Source: Chrysoperla carnea
Lineage: Eukaryota > Arthropoda > Insecta > Neuroptera > Chrysopidae
DNA length: 64,000 bases
Assembly: GCF_905475395.1 (NCBI RefSeq)
Contig: NC_058338.1
Coordinates: forward strand, 14,274,935-14,338,934
Direction of reading: 5' to 3'
Numbering within the stretch: the stretch's first letter is position 1; each line of letters opens with the position of its first letter. The notes beneath the pieces were generated by a model that saw only the letters and a list, made by a program, of their open reading frames with translations, was not told the DNA's origin and ran no database searches. A program made the position numbers and the translations under genes. Shown in pieces: positions 13,326 through 26,044 of this stretch.

Positions 13326-15716
13326 TTATGAAAATTGCCCAGATAAAGGGAATAATTGTTTTTCCCAAAGTGCATAGCGTTCAGGAAATAAATCTTCGTT
13401 CAATGATATGGTTGTATCAATATTTAAATAATATTCTGTATTTTCGGAAATTGGTTTCCAACTCACGCCATCTAAAACACTTTCCCGTTTTGGTGTAGGG
13501 TTTCTAAAAAAAAAAACAAAACAAAAAAAGCCAATGTAAATTAAATATTTTCTTTCTCAGGGATAATTATCGATCAATAAAGATTCAAGCTTACCCATAA
13601 ATCACAAAGTTAGTCCACAATGTTATCATTTTATCTATTATTTTCGATTCAGGATCTTCAACACTAAATAAAGGAAAATTTTCGTATCGATTCGTAAATA
13701 AATATATTAGGTCATTTTGATGGACCGCGCCTAAATAAATTATATTCAAATTAGTAATGATATGTAAACATGATTTTAAGTCCATATTCCATTTAGCTTT
13801 GAACTTACCAATTGTTTTATTGGTAAATGGCGAATAGAAATAACTGTATGTTCCATTATAAGAAAATTTGTAATAAAATACAGTTGAATGTTTTGCAACT
13901 ACATTTGCTAATCGATTCACCGAAAAACCAATTTTTCCATCTGCGTACAGTTTCCCAAATTCATCAACAGTCTGTATACTAATTGCAGAATCTTTTAAAT
14001 AAAAGTCTCTTAAAATTTGACTAATATTTAACGAATCCGATCTCTTTTCATACGAAAAGGCTAGTGATGCAGGATATGAAAAATTTTCATTCCATATATT
14101 TCGAAGGGTTTCGTTTGCCACTACAACTGTAAGTACAGGAAAAGATCAGATTAAGTCAATTTGAACAATCGAAATATTACTCACTATAAGCGCCATATGC
14201 GTATTCTAATTCAGTCACGCCAGTCATAAAAGGGACTTTACTAAATTGTCCCTTATAAAACAATTTGTTTGGATCATCAGTTAAAAATTTTTCTCCTGAA
14301 TGTTCTGGTTCAATAACTGCATGCCATATCAATGATGGCTCTTTGCCTACCTCCATAAAACTATCAAGTGTGGTCGAAATATCTTCAGCGTCTTTGGTTC
14401 TTAAGCATTCAATAATTTCTTGGCTACTGTTTGTTGGACAATCAAGAAGACGAGCCTGTTTGATCGCCAAATCAAGCTGATTAGTGGTGAATTTTAATTC
14501 AGCTAATGGTGATCCACTTCCAGAAATTGCTCGTTGAAATAGCCCTACGAAAAAAGAAATTTCTCATAAAATTTTCTATTTAAGTACGTCCAAATTTTGG
14601 TTCGGTACCCATTACACGTAAGAACTTGTAATATGAATGTGAATAACTTATTTAACTATGTTACCGAAAAAATTCTACTAACCTCTTGACATAGGTGAAA
14701 CTAAATGGAGGCCTACACTCAATGCTCCCGCACTATATCCACTGAGTGTAATTTTGTTAGGATCACCACCAAATGCTTTTATATTTTGCTTAACCCATCT
14801 CAAAGCCATAACCTGGTCCTTCAGTCCATTATTCCCAGGTGCAAATTCATCTCCAGTACTTATAAAACCTAAGGCTCCAAGACGATAGTTAATTGTAACC
14901 AAAACAATATCTTTATCTAGTAAATATTCTGGACCCACAAAGTAAGAAATACCAGAATACTTGTAATATGCACCAGGGTGTAGAAAAACGAGGACTGGAA
15001 GCTTTGAAGTGCTTGATATCTACCGAAATAATTATAACAATTAAAAAATAATTTTTATAAATATTATATTTGTTATCAATTTTACCGTCTTTGTATACAC
15101 ATTCAATTGTAAACAATCCTCTGAAGCGGTAAATCCCATTTCAGACGAAACACGATACGGTTGTGGGCATACAGGTCCATCCTTAGTAGCATCTAAGATA
15201 TTATTTCCCCATGGTCTTACAGGTGATGGTGGCTAAATTAAATGTAAACATGCTTTTACAAGTGATCCATCCTCAAGATCAAAGGTCGCAAAAATGAGTT
15301 TTTGAGAATATGTCGCTTCCTTTGCCTTCAATCGTTTTTATAATTATTATAAAAGTTGTAGAAGGTAAAATTAATAAGTGTCTTATTCCGCAGATTCCGC
15401 AGTTATTCAAGGTGGTTAAGATTTTGTAATAAATGATCGCATACCTCAAAGCGGCGCTTTCCAATTGGAGGTTCAGCATAAGGAATACCACGAAATGAGT
15501 AGATTGTTTCGCCCAAACGTGTTTGAAAAGTTGTTGTGCCACGTATTTTTCCCAGTTCAGTATGTACAATAGGATATTCAGCATCGCCAAATTTAGAACA
15601 ATTATTGACTACGGAATTTCCCAGCAAAAATAGCCAAATCTAAAACGACAAAACAATTAAATTAAATAAATTAAATAAAAACTAACTTAACTCACCTGTG
15701 ATAGACTTTCCGCCAT
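13326..15716 (-). CDS. Carboxylesterase A (type-B, secreted), active-site complete
   Basis: Eight exons on the minus strand: 15716-15696, 15639-15445, 15232-15086, 15019-14683, 14544-14185, 14126-13809, 13730-13595 and 13503-13326. All junctions are GT-AG and the frame is continuous for 563 aa. The ATG exon is only seven codons; exon 2 continues a hydrophobic N-terminus ([11 protein letters not shown]), a likely signal peptide. Family marks seen: [26 protein letters not shown], the nucleophile elbow G-Y-S-A-G (Ser217), Glu347 in GVTELEY, and His463 in [12 protein letters not shown]. The oxyanion strand reads HPG where HGG is usual. Length is normal for type-B esterases, which hydrolyse carboxylic esters (xenobiotic, dietary or hormone esters). 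The exact substrate cannot be told. The 78-bp intron between 13809 and 13730 has no in-frame stop, so a naive reading runs through it. A TATAAAAAG-type element lies about 30 bp upstream of the ATG. It is the paralogue of the esterase at 26.0-28.9 kb. Confidence 0.95.
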
Positions 15717-18700
15717 TTTATAAAAGTAGAATAATACAAGCTTTTTATAAAACTAACATTATAGTTTATCACTTATTTGCTTTTATAGTGAGAACTAGAG
15801 GCTAGTTTCCACGAACTAAGAGCCCTTTTTCGTAACAGAATATTACAGCTTCAACAAAAATTTAATTAAAAAAATACTTTTCATGGTTGCATATAAATAA
15901 AATGGACCTATGTCCGTCTGTCTTGCTATGCATATTAATTGCCGGCTTATCTGTGGAATAATTTATTGTATTTAAATTTCAGTGATTTTCCAATTTGTGA
16001 ACGGGCATGTGGACTTACCACGGGCATTTTATGAGTCATAATCAATTTTAGGCGGTTCAGACAATATCTCGAAAACTCTATCGATACGAAGATATGATTG
16101 ATCTTGCTATTTAATACGTTTTTGATATATCAACTGCAGAAATATTTCCGGAATATCACCGACCGTATACCATTTTAGTCGATATATCTCATAAACTAAT
16201 CAAATGATTCGATCAAAGTTCCTCTTGAAAATAATTTTTATCCAAATTGACGATATAGAAATTACTTTGATTTTCTTTGCAATTGCACGGTTGCCATGTC
16301 ACATATTCATAACCCAAGTTACAACTTATTTTCCTAGTTTATGAAAACTTACTATATATAATTATTTAAAATTGTATGTACTTCAATGAAACCAGAATGT
16401 GGGCGATCGAGCTTTTCTCTTTTTGCGACCGAGCCTTACAGAACATCTTCTAACAATTAAAACACTTATCAGAATAAATATCCCCAAAACCGGCCGAAAG
16501 ATCTACCCTCCATACACCTCCAGAAAAATCATGAAAATCATGTCGTTGGCTCCTGCTCCTACTGGATGACGAATGGTTTGGTTTAGGTACAAACTTAAAA
16601 AATATTAATAACAATTTAAATTCATATTGCTATTACCGTTGATAAATATTATCGAATATGGAAATTTTAGTAAAAATTATAATTAATTATTTAATAATTG
16701 ATACATTTTATAAAATAATCATATCTAAATTATTCTCATTTCTAATTACAATAATTAAAGCCATCCATAATTGTGAAGTTCAGTCACATGCTAGTAGTAT
16801 CTGAATTTTTATAAGTAGTCCCTATCGAATTGAGTTTTGGTTCAAATAACTAATCTCTATTTGGTTCAAATTACTGAAATTATAACTAAGTTGTTGGAAT
16901 TATAACTAAATTATACTTTTTGCCTTCTAAATTTATCCTTAAAAGTCCCTTCGCTTCATTTTATGGAAAATTAAAATGAACTGCTGAATAGCAATATTCA
17001 TTTATAAACTGGCTTCACTGGAAATGAATATGGTAATGAATTATACTGAAATTTATTGATGACAAATCTGTTAAGTTATATTTAATAAAAAAAATTAAAA
17101 TTTACACGCCACTTATTAAATATAGTCTAATGTATAAAGCATGTATCAATAAGTAAACATTCGTGACAAAATATTGTATTGATTTGATAATTGATGTTGA
17201 AAAATTCACTGTGAGCGCCCGTAAAACCTCTATATTTTTGCGTAGTAATACCAATTTAATCTAAAGAATCAGTTTGTGACGTTTGTGAATTAAGAATTAG
17301 ACACTTCCTAGCGTTCGAATTACTCTTAACTATTAGCTAGAAACATCAAAGACCTTCATACATATATTTGAAAATAAAGGCAAATGTATCCCCCGAAAAG
17401 TAATAAAACCAATTATTTCCTGTATGCTTTAAATAGAATTCTTATAGCCCAAGTCGAATATCTGAAAATCTTGAATATAGAGGTTCAAAATTAAAAGTAT
17501 TTTTGTGTATTTAAAACCAATCAATCAATTTTTATACAGGAGAAAGTTGTCTGGGTTGCTCCCTATTGAAGTAGGCTTCAGGCAATTCTGTAGTTTTTTT
17601 ATCACCAACGTGAAATTGATTCCTCAAGGCAATTCCATAACGTGTTATGGTTAGACATGAATTGGCGATGATTGTCGTCATAATTTACCATTTTGTATTT
17701 CCCTTCTGTTTTCGCAGGTAAGAAATTAAATCCATATAACAGGGACTAAATTGGACAATTTGTGAATTGGTTTTTTATTATATTTAAATGGTGTAAGCAT
17801 TATGGAAAAGCCTGTCGAATCAATCGGATTATCGAGAATTTGGTCGATACGCTTTTGAAAAGAAAGGGCTATGAGAAGCACAAAAAGAGCATAACAAGTT
17901 CTCTTGTGGCAATATTTGGGAAAACTTTTCCCAAATTGGGACCCGAATAATAAAGCAGAAAAAATTGAGTATTTCATTCCATTTAATTCATCTTGTTTAT
18001 TTTCAAGGGGAGCCATTTTCAATTATAACAGTTGATTTTTCTTAATTTTTCAGCGATGTTCAAACCGAAATAGTATGGACCAACCTTGACTTAATTTTTA
18101 TGCTTTTTATTTTTTGACTCTCTATATTTTAAAATCTTTCTTAAACGGAAATTGTTGTGTTTGTTATATATATGGTCACCCTTAACAACATTCCTCAATT
18201 TGTTTTCGACTTTTGAATTTTGCACTTTTAATACTTTAGGTTAATGGTTATAACCTATTCAATAGCCAATAATTCGAGCTAGTGACGAATTATGCTTTCT
18301 AACGTGAAAAAAGTATTCACAAAGCTCTTTTTTGGAAATAAAATGTTTTTAAACATAAAACCACAAAAAGGTTTTTATTAATTTTAATTATCTTAATTTG
18401 ATCTAAAGTCAGTTAAAAATCAATGTAATTTTCATGATTAAGGACCGTGTGTAATTCGAACTACAAGGTTTCCGAACTTATTTTTAAGTGATATCTAAGA
18501 AAGTATTCCATTGCAAGTGATCACGATTTTTTGGATAAAAATTATCTTATAAGTTTTTTTCCGAATTCTGAGACATTTATTGGGTGATTACCTCGATTTT
18601 TTCAAAAACTACCCCTTAATAAACTTGCAAAAACTAGGGTTATAATTTTTACAGAATCTTATAATTAACGATAAACGTTAAGAATAATAATTAATTATTT

Positions 18701-18744
18701 CATCACTAACAGCTGCAGTTTTATTAATATTTCTTTGTTCATAG
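15717..18744. other. Intergenic stretch upstream of channel gene and esterase A
   Basis: This region separates the 5' end of esterase A (-) from the first recognised exon of the pickpocket gene (+), so it should contain both promoters and the missing 5' exon of the channel gene. I could not identify that exon. Overlapping open frames on both strands at 17,726-18,022 have no recognisable domain. No repeat was matched. Confidence 0.45.
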
Positions 18745-21700
18745 ATTCCGCAAATTATGAAAAAAATAAAACAGTAAGAAATATAATAAAACATTTTCAA
18801 CAATGCTGTTTGGATACATCAATACATGGCCCTAAATATTTATTTACAAATAATGGATCACTTTTAATATTCATATATTGGTTTTCTATTTGCATTAGCG
18901 GAATTTTATTTTGTGTTATTCTATTATGGTTACAATGGATAGCATATCAAAGTCAACCGACAATGACTAGTATTGAAAATACAAATGTACCAATTTATGA
19001 GATACGATTTCCAGCGATTACGATATGTAATAATAATCAAGTATATTTACCGAACACCAAAAACCTTACTGCAAAATTGTAAGATTCAAATATTCTGAAC
19101 TCACTATTTATTCTGATATTCTATGAACATGTTTAGGTTAAGTTAGGTTAGAGTGGCTGTCCTGGCGTGGGACACATTTAGACCAAAGGGTTCGTTGTGA
19201 TATCAAAAAAGGGCTGCCCCATCCCCGGCCACTAGTCCATGAACCGTTTAGAGCTGTTTAAGAACAGCAGGAGAGTTTTGACGTCGACGGATTTTTGGTC
19301 GGAGAGATCATCAAGACTCATGGCAAGAGCTGGGCAGTGACAGAGAAGATGAGACATTGCAGTAGTCGTGACACACTGCCAGGCCCAGGCGTTCAAATGT
19401 TGAGGGTCAGGGCTAGATTTTTTCCCCTGCCAGAAATTTTCTTGGAGACAAAGTTAATGATTACTGCAGATGAAAATTGCTTCTCTATCTTTTATTCCAA
19501 AAAACTTGAATTTATGTCAGAGACAGTTTGCTCCTGACTGGCTGACTGACAAATCGATCAACGCACAGCTAAAAATCGATCAACGCACAACTATATTGGA
19601 TTTATTGGAAAATTTTTTTCGAAGAGTGCCTAGATTTAGTAGTATTTCGTAATTATGCGACACAACAATTTTGATAGGAAAAATCAATTGTAGGTAAACC
19701 TTTTCATTCCGTTTTCCCCTAAACTGTACGGTTTTGTGGAATAATGTTTCGAACACAAATGATAGGTACTTTTTATAGTGTTACTGTCAGATGTTTTGAA
19801 CTGAAACAAATAGGATTCTAGTTTATTTGTGGCCATTTATCTATGGTTATTTATATTTCAGTAGTTTTTTTTTAAACTAAAATTAATATTATAAACATTT
19901 TATTAAAGGCTCAAACAAGGATTTCAAAATGAAACAATTCAACAGTTTTTTCGACATTTAAGTTCCTTGGTCAGTTTTCGGATTCCACCATACGATTTTA
20001 CAAATATTTCAAAAGCAATTAAAGATTTACATTATGATACATCTGATCTTATGTTCGAGGTAAAATCTTAGATTAGGGATAAATTCGTTTCTCATTTATG
20101 AAAATATTATTTTTTTAGCTGTCGCAACCATGTGACAATTTGATAGAACAATGTAATTGGTTTAACGGTGATTGTAAACGTCGAGTTCGAAAGATTAAAA
20201 CACAAAATGGCTTTTGTTGTTCATTAAATTATTATCTACAGGAATTGTAAAACATATTTTTTTACTAATTAGCCAATTAAGAAAATGAGACAATCATGTT
20301 TTCTATTCACAATGTGCTCCTTTATTCACTCATACTCTTTACATAAAAGATAAACTTTTATTTACTGGTAAAGTTTGATGAGTAGAATCCAAACAAATTT
20401 TATATCCCCGTTTATCCAACATATAAATTTTACTGTACAGAAAATTTGATTGCACCAGAAGTATTGTGGGTATCGCCTACCAGTCGGAGCCCTACACATT
20501 GAGTGCATTGATTCGCCCGCCATAACTATTGCTAATGTTATTATTCCCTTAATACAGTAAACATTATGACGTTCACAACGATACTGTTAAACTCTACATG
20601 TTAACAAAAATTTACCTTTCATACAAAAAATGAGTTTGAAACCTTCATTTTGATTTCAAGCTTACCACTTCTTCAAAATGTGCAGATAAATTGTTTGATT
20701 CTTGTATTTGTCTCATTTTCTGTTTCTCATACTTTCATAAATTAGGTTTACTTTTTCAAACTTTTCTTTTAGAAAACCACATTTACACCAAAAAAATTCC
20801 ACAAATAATCCAATTTATTACGTAAGTGGAGCTGGACATAAATATAGCTTAGTAATAGTTATAAATGTGGAACCAAATATGTATGTTTCCGGATTAGCAC
20901 CATTTTACGGTTCAGAGGTATGTACTTTAGGCAGTATGTAAAAATTTTTTGCTTTTCTTTCTTTGTTTAATAAATTTTTTTTTAAATTTTAATAGATATT
21001 AATACACGACGGTTTTGCGTATCCTGAAGTGTCAATAAATCCTATTATTGCTGCAGTAAATACATCGGTGACTGCTCAAATTGGTGCTCATACCATAAAA
21101 ACTGATAAAAATGTTCAAAGTATTCCAATAAACAAACGCGGATGCAGTTTCGATGGAGAAGTTAAACTGGATTATGAATCCGAGTACAGTTATGAAACTT
21201 GTGTTACAGAGTGTCGTATGGATCGTATTATTGAACTTTGTCATTGTATTCCATATTTTTATCGATATTCAGGTAAAATTCAAATACGATATTGTAAGAA
21301 TCGGCGCATGAGTACATACTATTCCATCTCAGTTTAATAAGATTTTGTCTTCAAATTGTTCTAATGATGATACAAATGCATGTTGCCAGGTCGAAAAAGT
21401 GGCCAATATTTTTATATAATTTTCTTCAAAAAAATTGCCAAAACTATTTATTATTCCTCGAGAACAAGATTTTAGATTATTCTCTCTCTTACAAACTTTC
21501 TATAAAACTAGTAGTTTTAAAGTAAACCAAATTAGAAATATACCTAACAGAAATACATTACGTTTCCTCCTAGAATTAAAAAATTAATGGTTTTAAGCTT
21601 GTTACAGGTGAAACACGATTTTGTATTTATACTGATGTTCCGTGTTTGAATCGATATAAAGGTAAACAATTTTTTAACCTTTTTCGATTTCAAATATTTA

Positions 21701-22401
21701 AATAAAATCAATTTTTTCGGTGTTTAAGTTCTATTTTATAGTACTTATAATCCAAAAAAAGGAATGCATTCAAGAGTAATTGACGAGGCAGATGATATAG
21801 GAATAGATTTGGAAAAATGTGGATGTTATCCAAGTTGCGAAGACATAACATATGAAGTTCAAACTCAAACTTTTAATGTTATTCAGAATACTTCATTTTT
21901 TATGCCAATTCAAGTTGGGTAAGCTACAAAAGCTATAATAAAAACCATTTGTTTGATGAAGACATTATTCAGTTATTATTTGAATATAATTTTAGCAACA
22001 AGACGCCAGAAATATCCAATAAAACATTTCTATTTGTAAACTATCAACATTTGACGTTAATTCAATATCGTCGAGATGTTCGAGTCACTTGGAATAATTT
22101 ATTAGGTAATTCAGTGAAAAAAATTATTATAGTGTAATTCGATTAATTAAATAATAACAATTTTTAAGCGTCATTAGGTGGAATATTCGGACTCTGTGTA
22201 GGCGGATCAGTAATCAGCATCGCAGAATTTCTTTATTTTTTTGCTTTATACTTCAAGAAAAATAAATCAACAAAAAATGAAACAAAATCTATTCAGTCGT
22301 TATCACACCTCAAAATTCAACCATGGACATCACAATCGCAAATGAATGAAAATATATTTAATACTAAAACCAATAGTTTTCGAATAGATTATTTTGAATA
22401 G
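18745..22401 (+). CDS. Pickpocket-type DEG/ENaC sodium channel subunit (5' exon missing)
   Basis: Nine coding exons with continuous frame: 18745-19078, 19909-20059, 20119-20246, 20773-20917, 20996-21272, 21608-21661, 21729-21918, 21996-22105 and 22169-22401. The first seen exon starts in phase 1 after an acceptor and has no suitable ATG, so at least one upstream exon is missing. The product is an amiloride-sensitive-type trimeric cation channel subunit. TM1 lies in exon 1 (LIFIYWFSICISGILFCVIL) followed by the family block FPAITICN. A large Cys-rich extracellular domain follows, with CVTECRMDRIIELCHCIPYF, then FCIYTDVPC in a 54-nt exon, then CGCYPSCEDITYEVQT. TM2 in the last exon has LGGIFGLCVGGSVIS, containing the G-x-S-type selectivity region, then AEFLYFF. 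The acceptor at 21728 is chosen because the next AG downstream would create a stop. Insect relatives act in mechanosensation, taste, pheromone or osmotic sensing; which one applies here is unknown. Intron 1 carries a LINE fragment. Confidence 0.94.
19131..19400 (-). mobile_element. LINE ORF2 C-terminus plus 3' tail fragment in channel intron 1
   Basis: On the minus strand the segment reads MSHLLCHCPALAMSLDDLSD and continues to a leucine-rich end with LLLFLNSS. This is the Cys/His pattern H-L-L-x-x-C-P-A common at the C-terminus of insect non-LTR retrotransposon ORF2. It is followed by stop codons and a 3' tail with GGACAGCC and TAACCTAAC-type repeats (19131-19165 on the plus strand as its complement). 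It is GC-richer than its surroundings. A second fragment of the same family is at 39,795-39,990. 5' truncation is usual for LINE insertions. Confidence 0.75.
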
Positions 22402-22543
22402 ACCATGGTTTGGAATTATGTTACCTATGTGGTAGTCAATTAGTTATTTTGAAGGTGATACACAGATTTAAAACACGCTTCAGCACAAAGATACTTATCT
22501 TATTTGTTCATACCATCTCAAAAATAACGACTTATGAATTATG

Positions 22544-22549
22544 ACAATA
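22544..22549 (+). terminator. Candidate poly(A) signal of the channel gene
   Basis: AATAAA about 140 bp downstream of the pickpocket stop codon, followed by a T-rich stretch. Confidence 0.5.
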
Positions 22550-22686
22550 AATTTCATTTTTTACTATGTTAAATCCCGTAAAAAATCAACGATACAAGTG
22601 AGAAAAATAAAAAAGAACAACTTTAAGAACTATGCTGTTTATTTTCCCTAGTAAGTGTTGAGCAATATTAATCTCGGTAATAACAT

Positions 22687-23633
22687 TCAAATTTTATCCA
22701 ATTTTTATAAACCAAGCATGTAGTCCCAATAAATTTGGGTCATACTTTTCAAATTTGTGGTCAAAATTAACCTAGCTCTAATAGATTTCAAGAATGTGGA
22801 GTACTGGTGCCAGAATTACGCATATTAGTGATAGGTAGCAAAAAACTGACATAACAGCTGAAAAGAATGGCCCAAAATTAGTGGGTTTCAAAAAAAATTC
22901 CAATCAGATTGGATCAAATTTGCTTGTGTTACCAAAAAAATGAATTTTTAACTTTATGACGTCATCAGAATCCAAAAAATTTAATTTTGCTCTATCACAT
23001 CCAAATTTTATCCAATTTTAATAAATAAAGCATGTAATCCTACTAAATTTGGGTCATACTTTTCAAATTTGTGATCAAAATTAACCTAGCTCTAATATAT
23101 TTCAAGCATGTGGAGTACTGGTGCCGGAATTAAGCATATTAGTGATAGTTAGCAAAAAACTGACATAACAGTTAAAAAGAATGGCGCATAATTAGTGGGT
23201 TTCAAAAAAAATTCCAATCAGATCGGATAAAATTTGCTTGTGTTAACAAACAAAATGAATTTTTTAACTTTATGACGTCATCAGAATCCAAAAAATTTAA
23301 TATTGCTCTATCACATCCAAATTTTATCCAATTTTAATAAATAAAGCATGTAATTGTATTAAATTTGGGTCACACTTTTCAAATTTGTGATCAAAATTAA
23401 CCTAGCTCTAATAGGTTTCAAGACTGTGGAGTATTGGTCCCGGAATTAAGCACAGAAGTAATAGTTAGGGAAAAACTAACATAACAGCAGAAAATAATGA
23501 TCCAAAATTAGTGGGTTTTAAAATAAATTCCAATGAGATCGGATCAAATTAGCTTGTGTTACCAAAAAAACCGTATTTTTAAACTTTATGACGTCATCAG
23601 AATTCAAAAAAATTTAATTTTGCTCTATCACTT
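22687..23633. repeat. Three tandem ~315-bp repeat units, each with a TGACGTCA palindrome
   Basis: Units start at about 22,687, 23,002 and 23,318 (spacing 315 and 316 bp) and the array ends near 23,633. They share long near-identical blocks, for example AAATTTGGGTCA and GTGGGTTT. Each unit contains the perfect palindrome ATGACGTCAT; the TGACGTCA core lies at 22957-22964, 23273-23280 and 23589-23596. No coding frame runs through the array. It lies just downstream of the channel gene. Confidence 0.85.
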
Positions 23634-26044
23634 TTTCTAGTTTCTATTATCTAGTCTAATTTCTTATTACGTGCTTTGTAAAAAAAATCTTTTCTTACTT
23701 ATATCGTTAACTTTTCAACAGTATTTATTGTATTTTTATGTAATTTTAACCAAAAGTGTTATAATAGCTATAAAATTAAAAGTTTAAATCTACAAAATCG
23801 TTTTTTAATTACACTTTTTATAATATTTGTAGCTGGGCAGGACACAACAACAGACGTTAAAGAAAATTATATAGATATGATTACTGTCAGCTATCATTAA
23901 ATTATAATATCTAATAAAAGAGTACGAAATACATGACTGAATAGGTCAGTATTTCCCTCTCGACACAAATAAAATGCACTTTCGTAATTCATCATCATTA
24001 TAACAAGTAATTTGTGTTTAAATAAAAAAACATTCGCTGACTATTAACAACATGCCCTAGACAAATCGGTTCGTATATATGTTTAACAATGGTCCCATTT
24101 ATTGCCGTCATATTTCAAACAATAATTTAACAATAATGCACCCAAATTAGATAATTAGTCAGATGGTTGACCCGAATTCCTTAATTTGTACACGAAATAA
24201 CTAACATTAAATAAATATAATTCAGACAACAGAGAATTTTTTTCTGCATTAAATTACAGGAGTTATTTTTTTTATTTAAATAAGGTCAGTATCACGTACT
24301 GAATGTAAATGCACAAAATCCTTACAAAAATAGCGGTGAAGTGTCTCCATTTTAAGGAAAACCGTTTTTTCCTATATCTCCATAGCCTTGCACTTTAGAC
24401 CAAAAACAGTAAGAATGATAATGTAACTGTAGATAATTAAAATTTCTGCCTTTTTTGTAAAATACACAAAATCTTTACAAATTTGGCACGGGGAAGTACC
24501 GCCATTTTGAGAAAAATTGTTACAGCCTAGAAGCACGAAACCGTGAACTTTAAGCTAAAAATGGTAATACCTCAGTATCTGCGTGGAATTTTTTACCAAG
24601 AAAAAAGTATCTTTTTCAACGGGTATCCGTCTGGTTATTTTTTCTACTCTCAAATTAACACTGGAAGGTCAAGTTCAACCAATTTGTTTATCAAATTAAA
24701 TGTGAAAATTGCAGTATATTATTATTCTAAATGCATATTATTTGATTACATTGCAACGACGAAAATAATACTGTAGTTAGGAGTAGGTATAACATCCTCC
24801 GAGTAGTGCATCAAAATAGTTCAATGAATTTTAAACTAGGTACTTTAGTTTATTTCGTGTCCGAAATTATTAATTTAAAATGTAAATATCAATAATTCTA
24901 AAGATACGTTAACACTTATATCAAAATGATGTTCAAAGAAGAAGAAGTTCTGCCAAAAGAGTCTTAGTATAATAGGTATGAACGTTTAAAATTCCTAAAT
25001 AAGGAGATGTGCAAAGATTGAATAATATTAGGGATTTCAATAAAGCTTTATAAATACATTTTTTGATTCACAAAGTTTCCAAAAACCAGAAAAAATTCCT
25101 AGGTCATCGGGCTTTTTATTATTATTTTATCGTTCAAAGAAAAAATGATGAATCATGTAGGTTATCCTTTTCAATTGGATATTTCAATATCAAAAAATCT
25201 AGAGAGTGTGATAAAAAATTATCTAAAACATTTAGACAATCTTGTAGTTTATACCATAAATATTTAAGGTTGCCGATGATATACAAACAAAATTTTAATT
25301 TAATTATGTGTTCATCGAAGATCCATCATTTGATGCACAGAGACGACTATAGTTAGAGTATTGATGATTGAAGAGAAATATCTCTTTTATCAAATTTATA
25401 AGAAGCACTTTAGACAATTTATGATACATTTTTGTTTTATTAAGAATAACTTTCTAATTTAAAGTGTTCGTCCAATTTTTCCCAGTTATGAATTAGAGGG
25501 AAATTTAATTCAACCGGAAAAGTTGATTGGATTCAATACTCGTATAAGATATGTGCCTTTTAAATTAAAATTTTATTGTATTTCTATTGAGGCCGCCGAG
25601 GGAAATGTATTGTATTGTGGAAAAAGGTTTTAATTGTGAGGCGTGATTCAATCCGATCCACGGGTTAGATGTCTAGCAATGATGTCAAAAGTGTAAAATT
25701 ATTTTAATATTAATGATAATGTCTGGTTGTGTAAGTCAATTACTAATTATGATTACAGGTGGATAAAATAATTAAAAGATGTGAAAGGATTTACTAAAAT
25801 TGGCAATATTGGAAATTTACTTGGTCTAAATCAACCATTAACTTGAATTATAATAACAAAATTATTAACATAATTCAACTTCAATACAAAAATACCTATA
25901 AATAATCGTAGAAATTAATACATCGCGAGATTGGATGATTGTTGAAAACAAGTTATTGCTGTCATCAATTGTATAGTAAAAACTAGATACGCACTTTTGG
26001 CTATTCAAAAGACATGTAAAGTAATTACTTTTAAAAAGACAAAA
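23634..26044. other. Intergenic stretch upstream of carboxylesterase B
   Basis: AT-rich. A weak direct duplication of about 150-170 bp is visible around 24,310-24,590 (ACAAAATC, TTACAAA and GCCATTTTGAG-like blocks repeated). Short open frames at 24,543-24,776 and 25,063-25,356 have no domain or splice context and are not called. The esterase B promoter should lie at the right end. Confidence 0.4.

Noticed and set aside
13591-14121. A single uninterrupted 176-codon frame in esterase A
   Set aside because: It reads through a 78-bp intron (between 13809 and 13730) with perfect GT-AG signals whose translation has no counterpart in esterase B; the spliced form restores the [10 protein letters not shown] block.
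17726-18022. 98-codon minus-strand frame and overlapping plus-strand frame upstream of the channel gene
   Set aside because: They are mutual shadows. Neither gives a recognisable domain or the phase-1 donor needed to be the missing pickpocket exon.
24543-25356. Two frames of 77 and 97 codons between the channel gene and esterase B
   Set aside because: The composition is ordinary translated AT-rich DNA and no motif was recognised.
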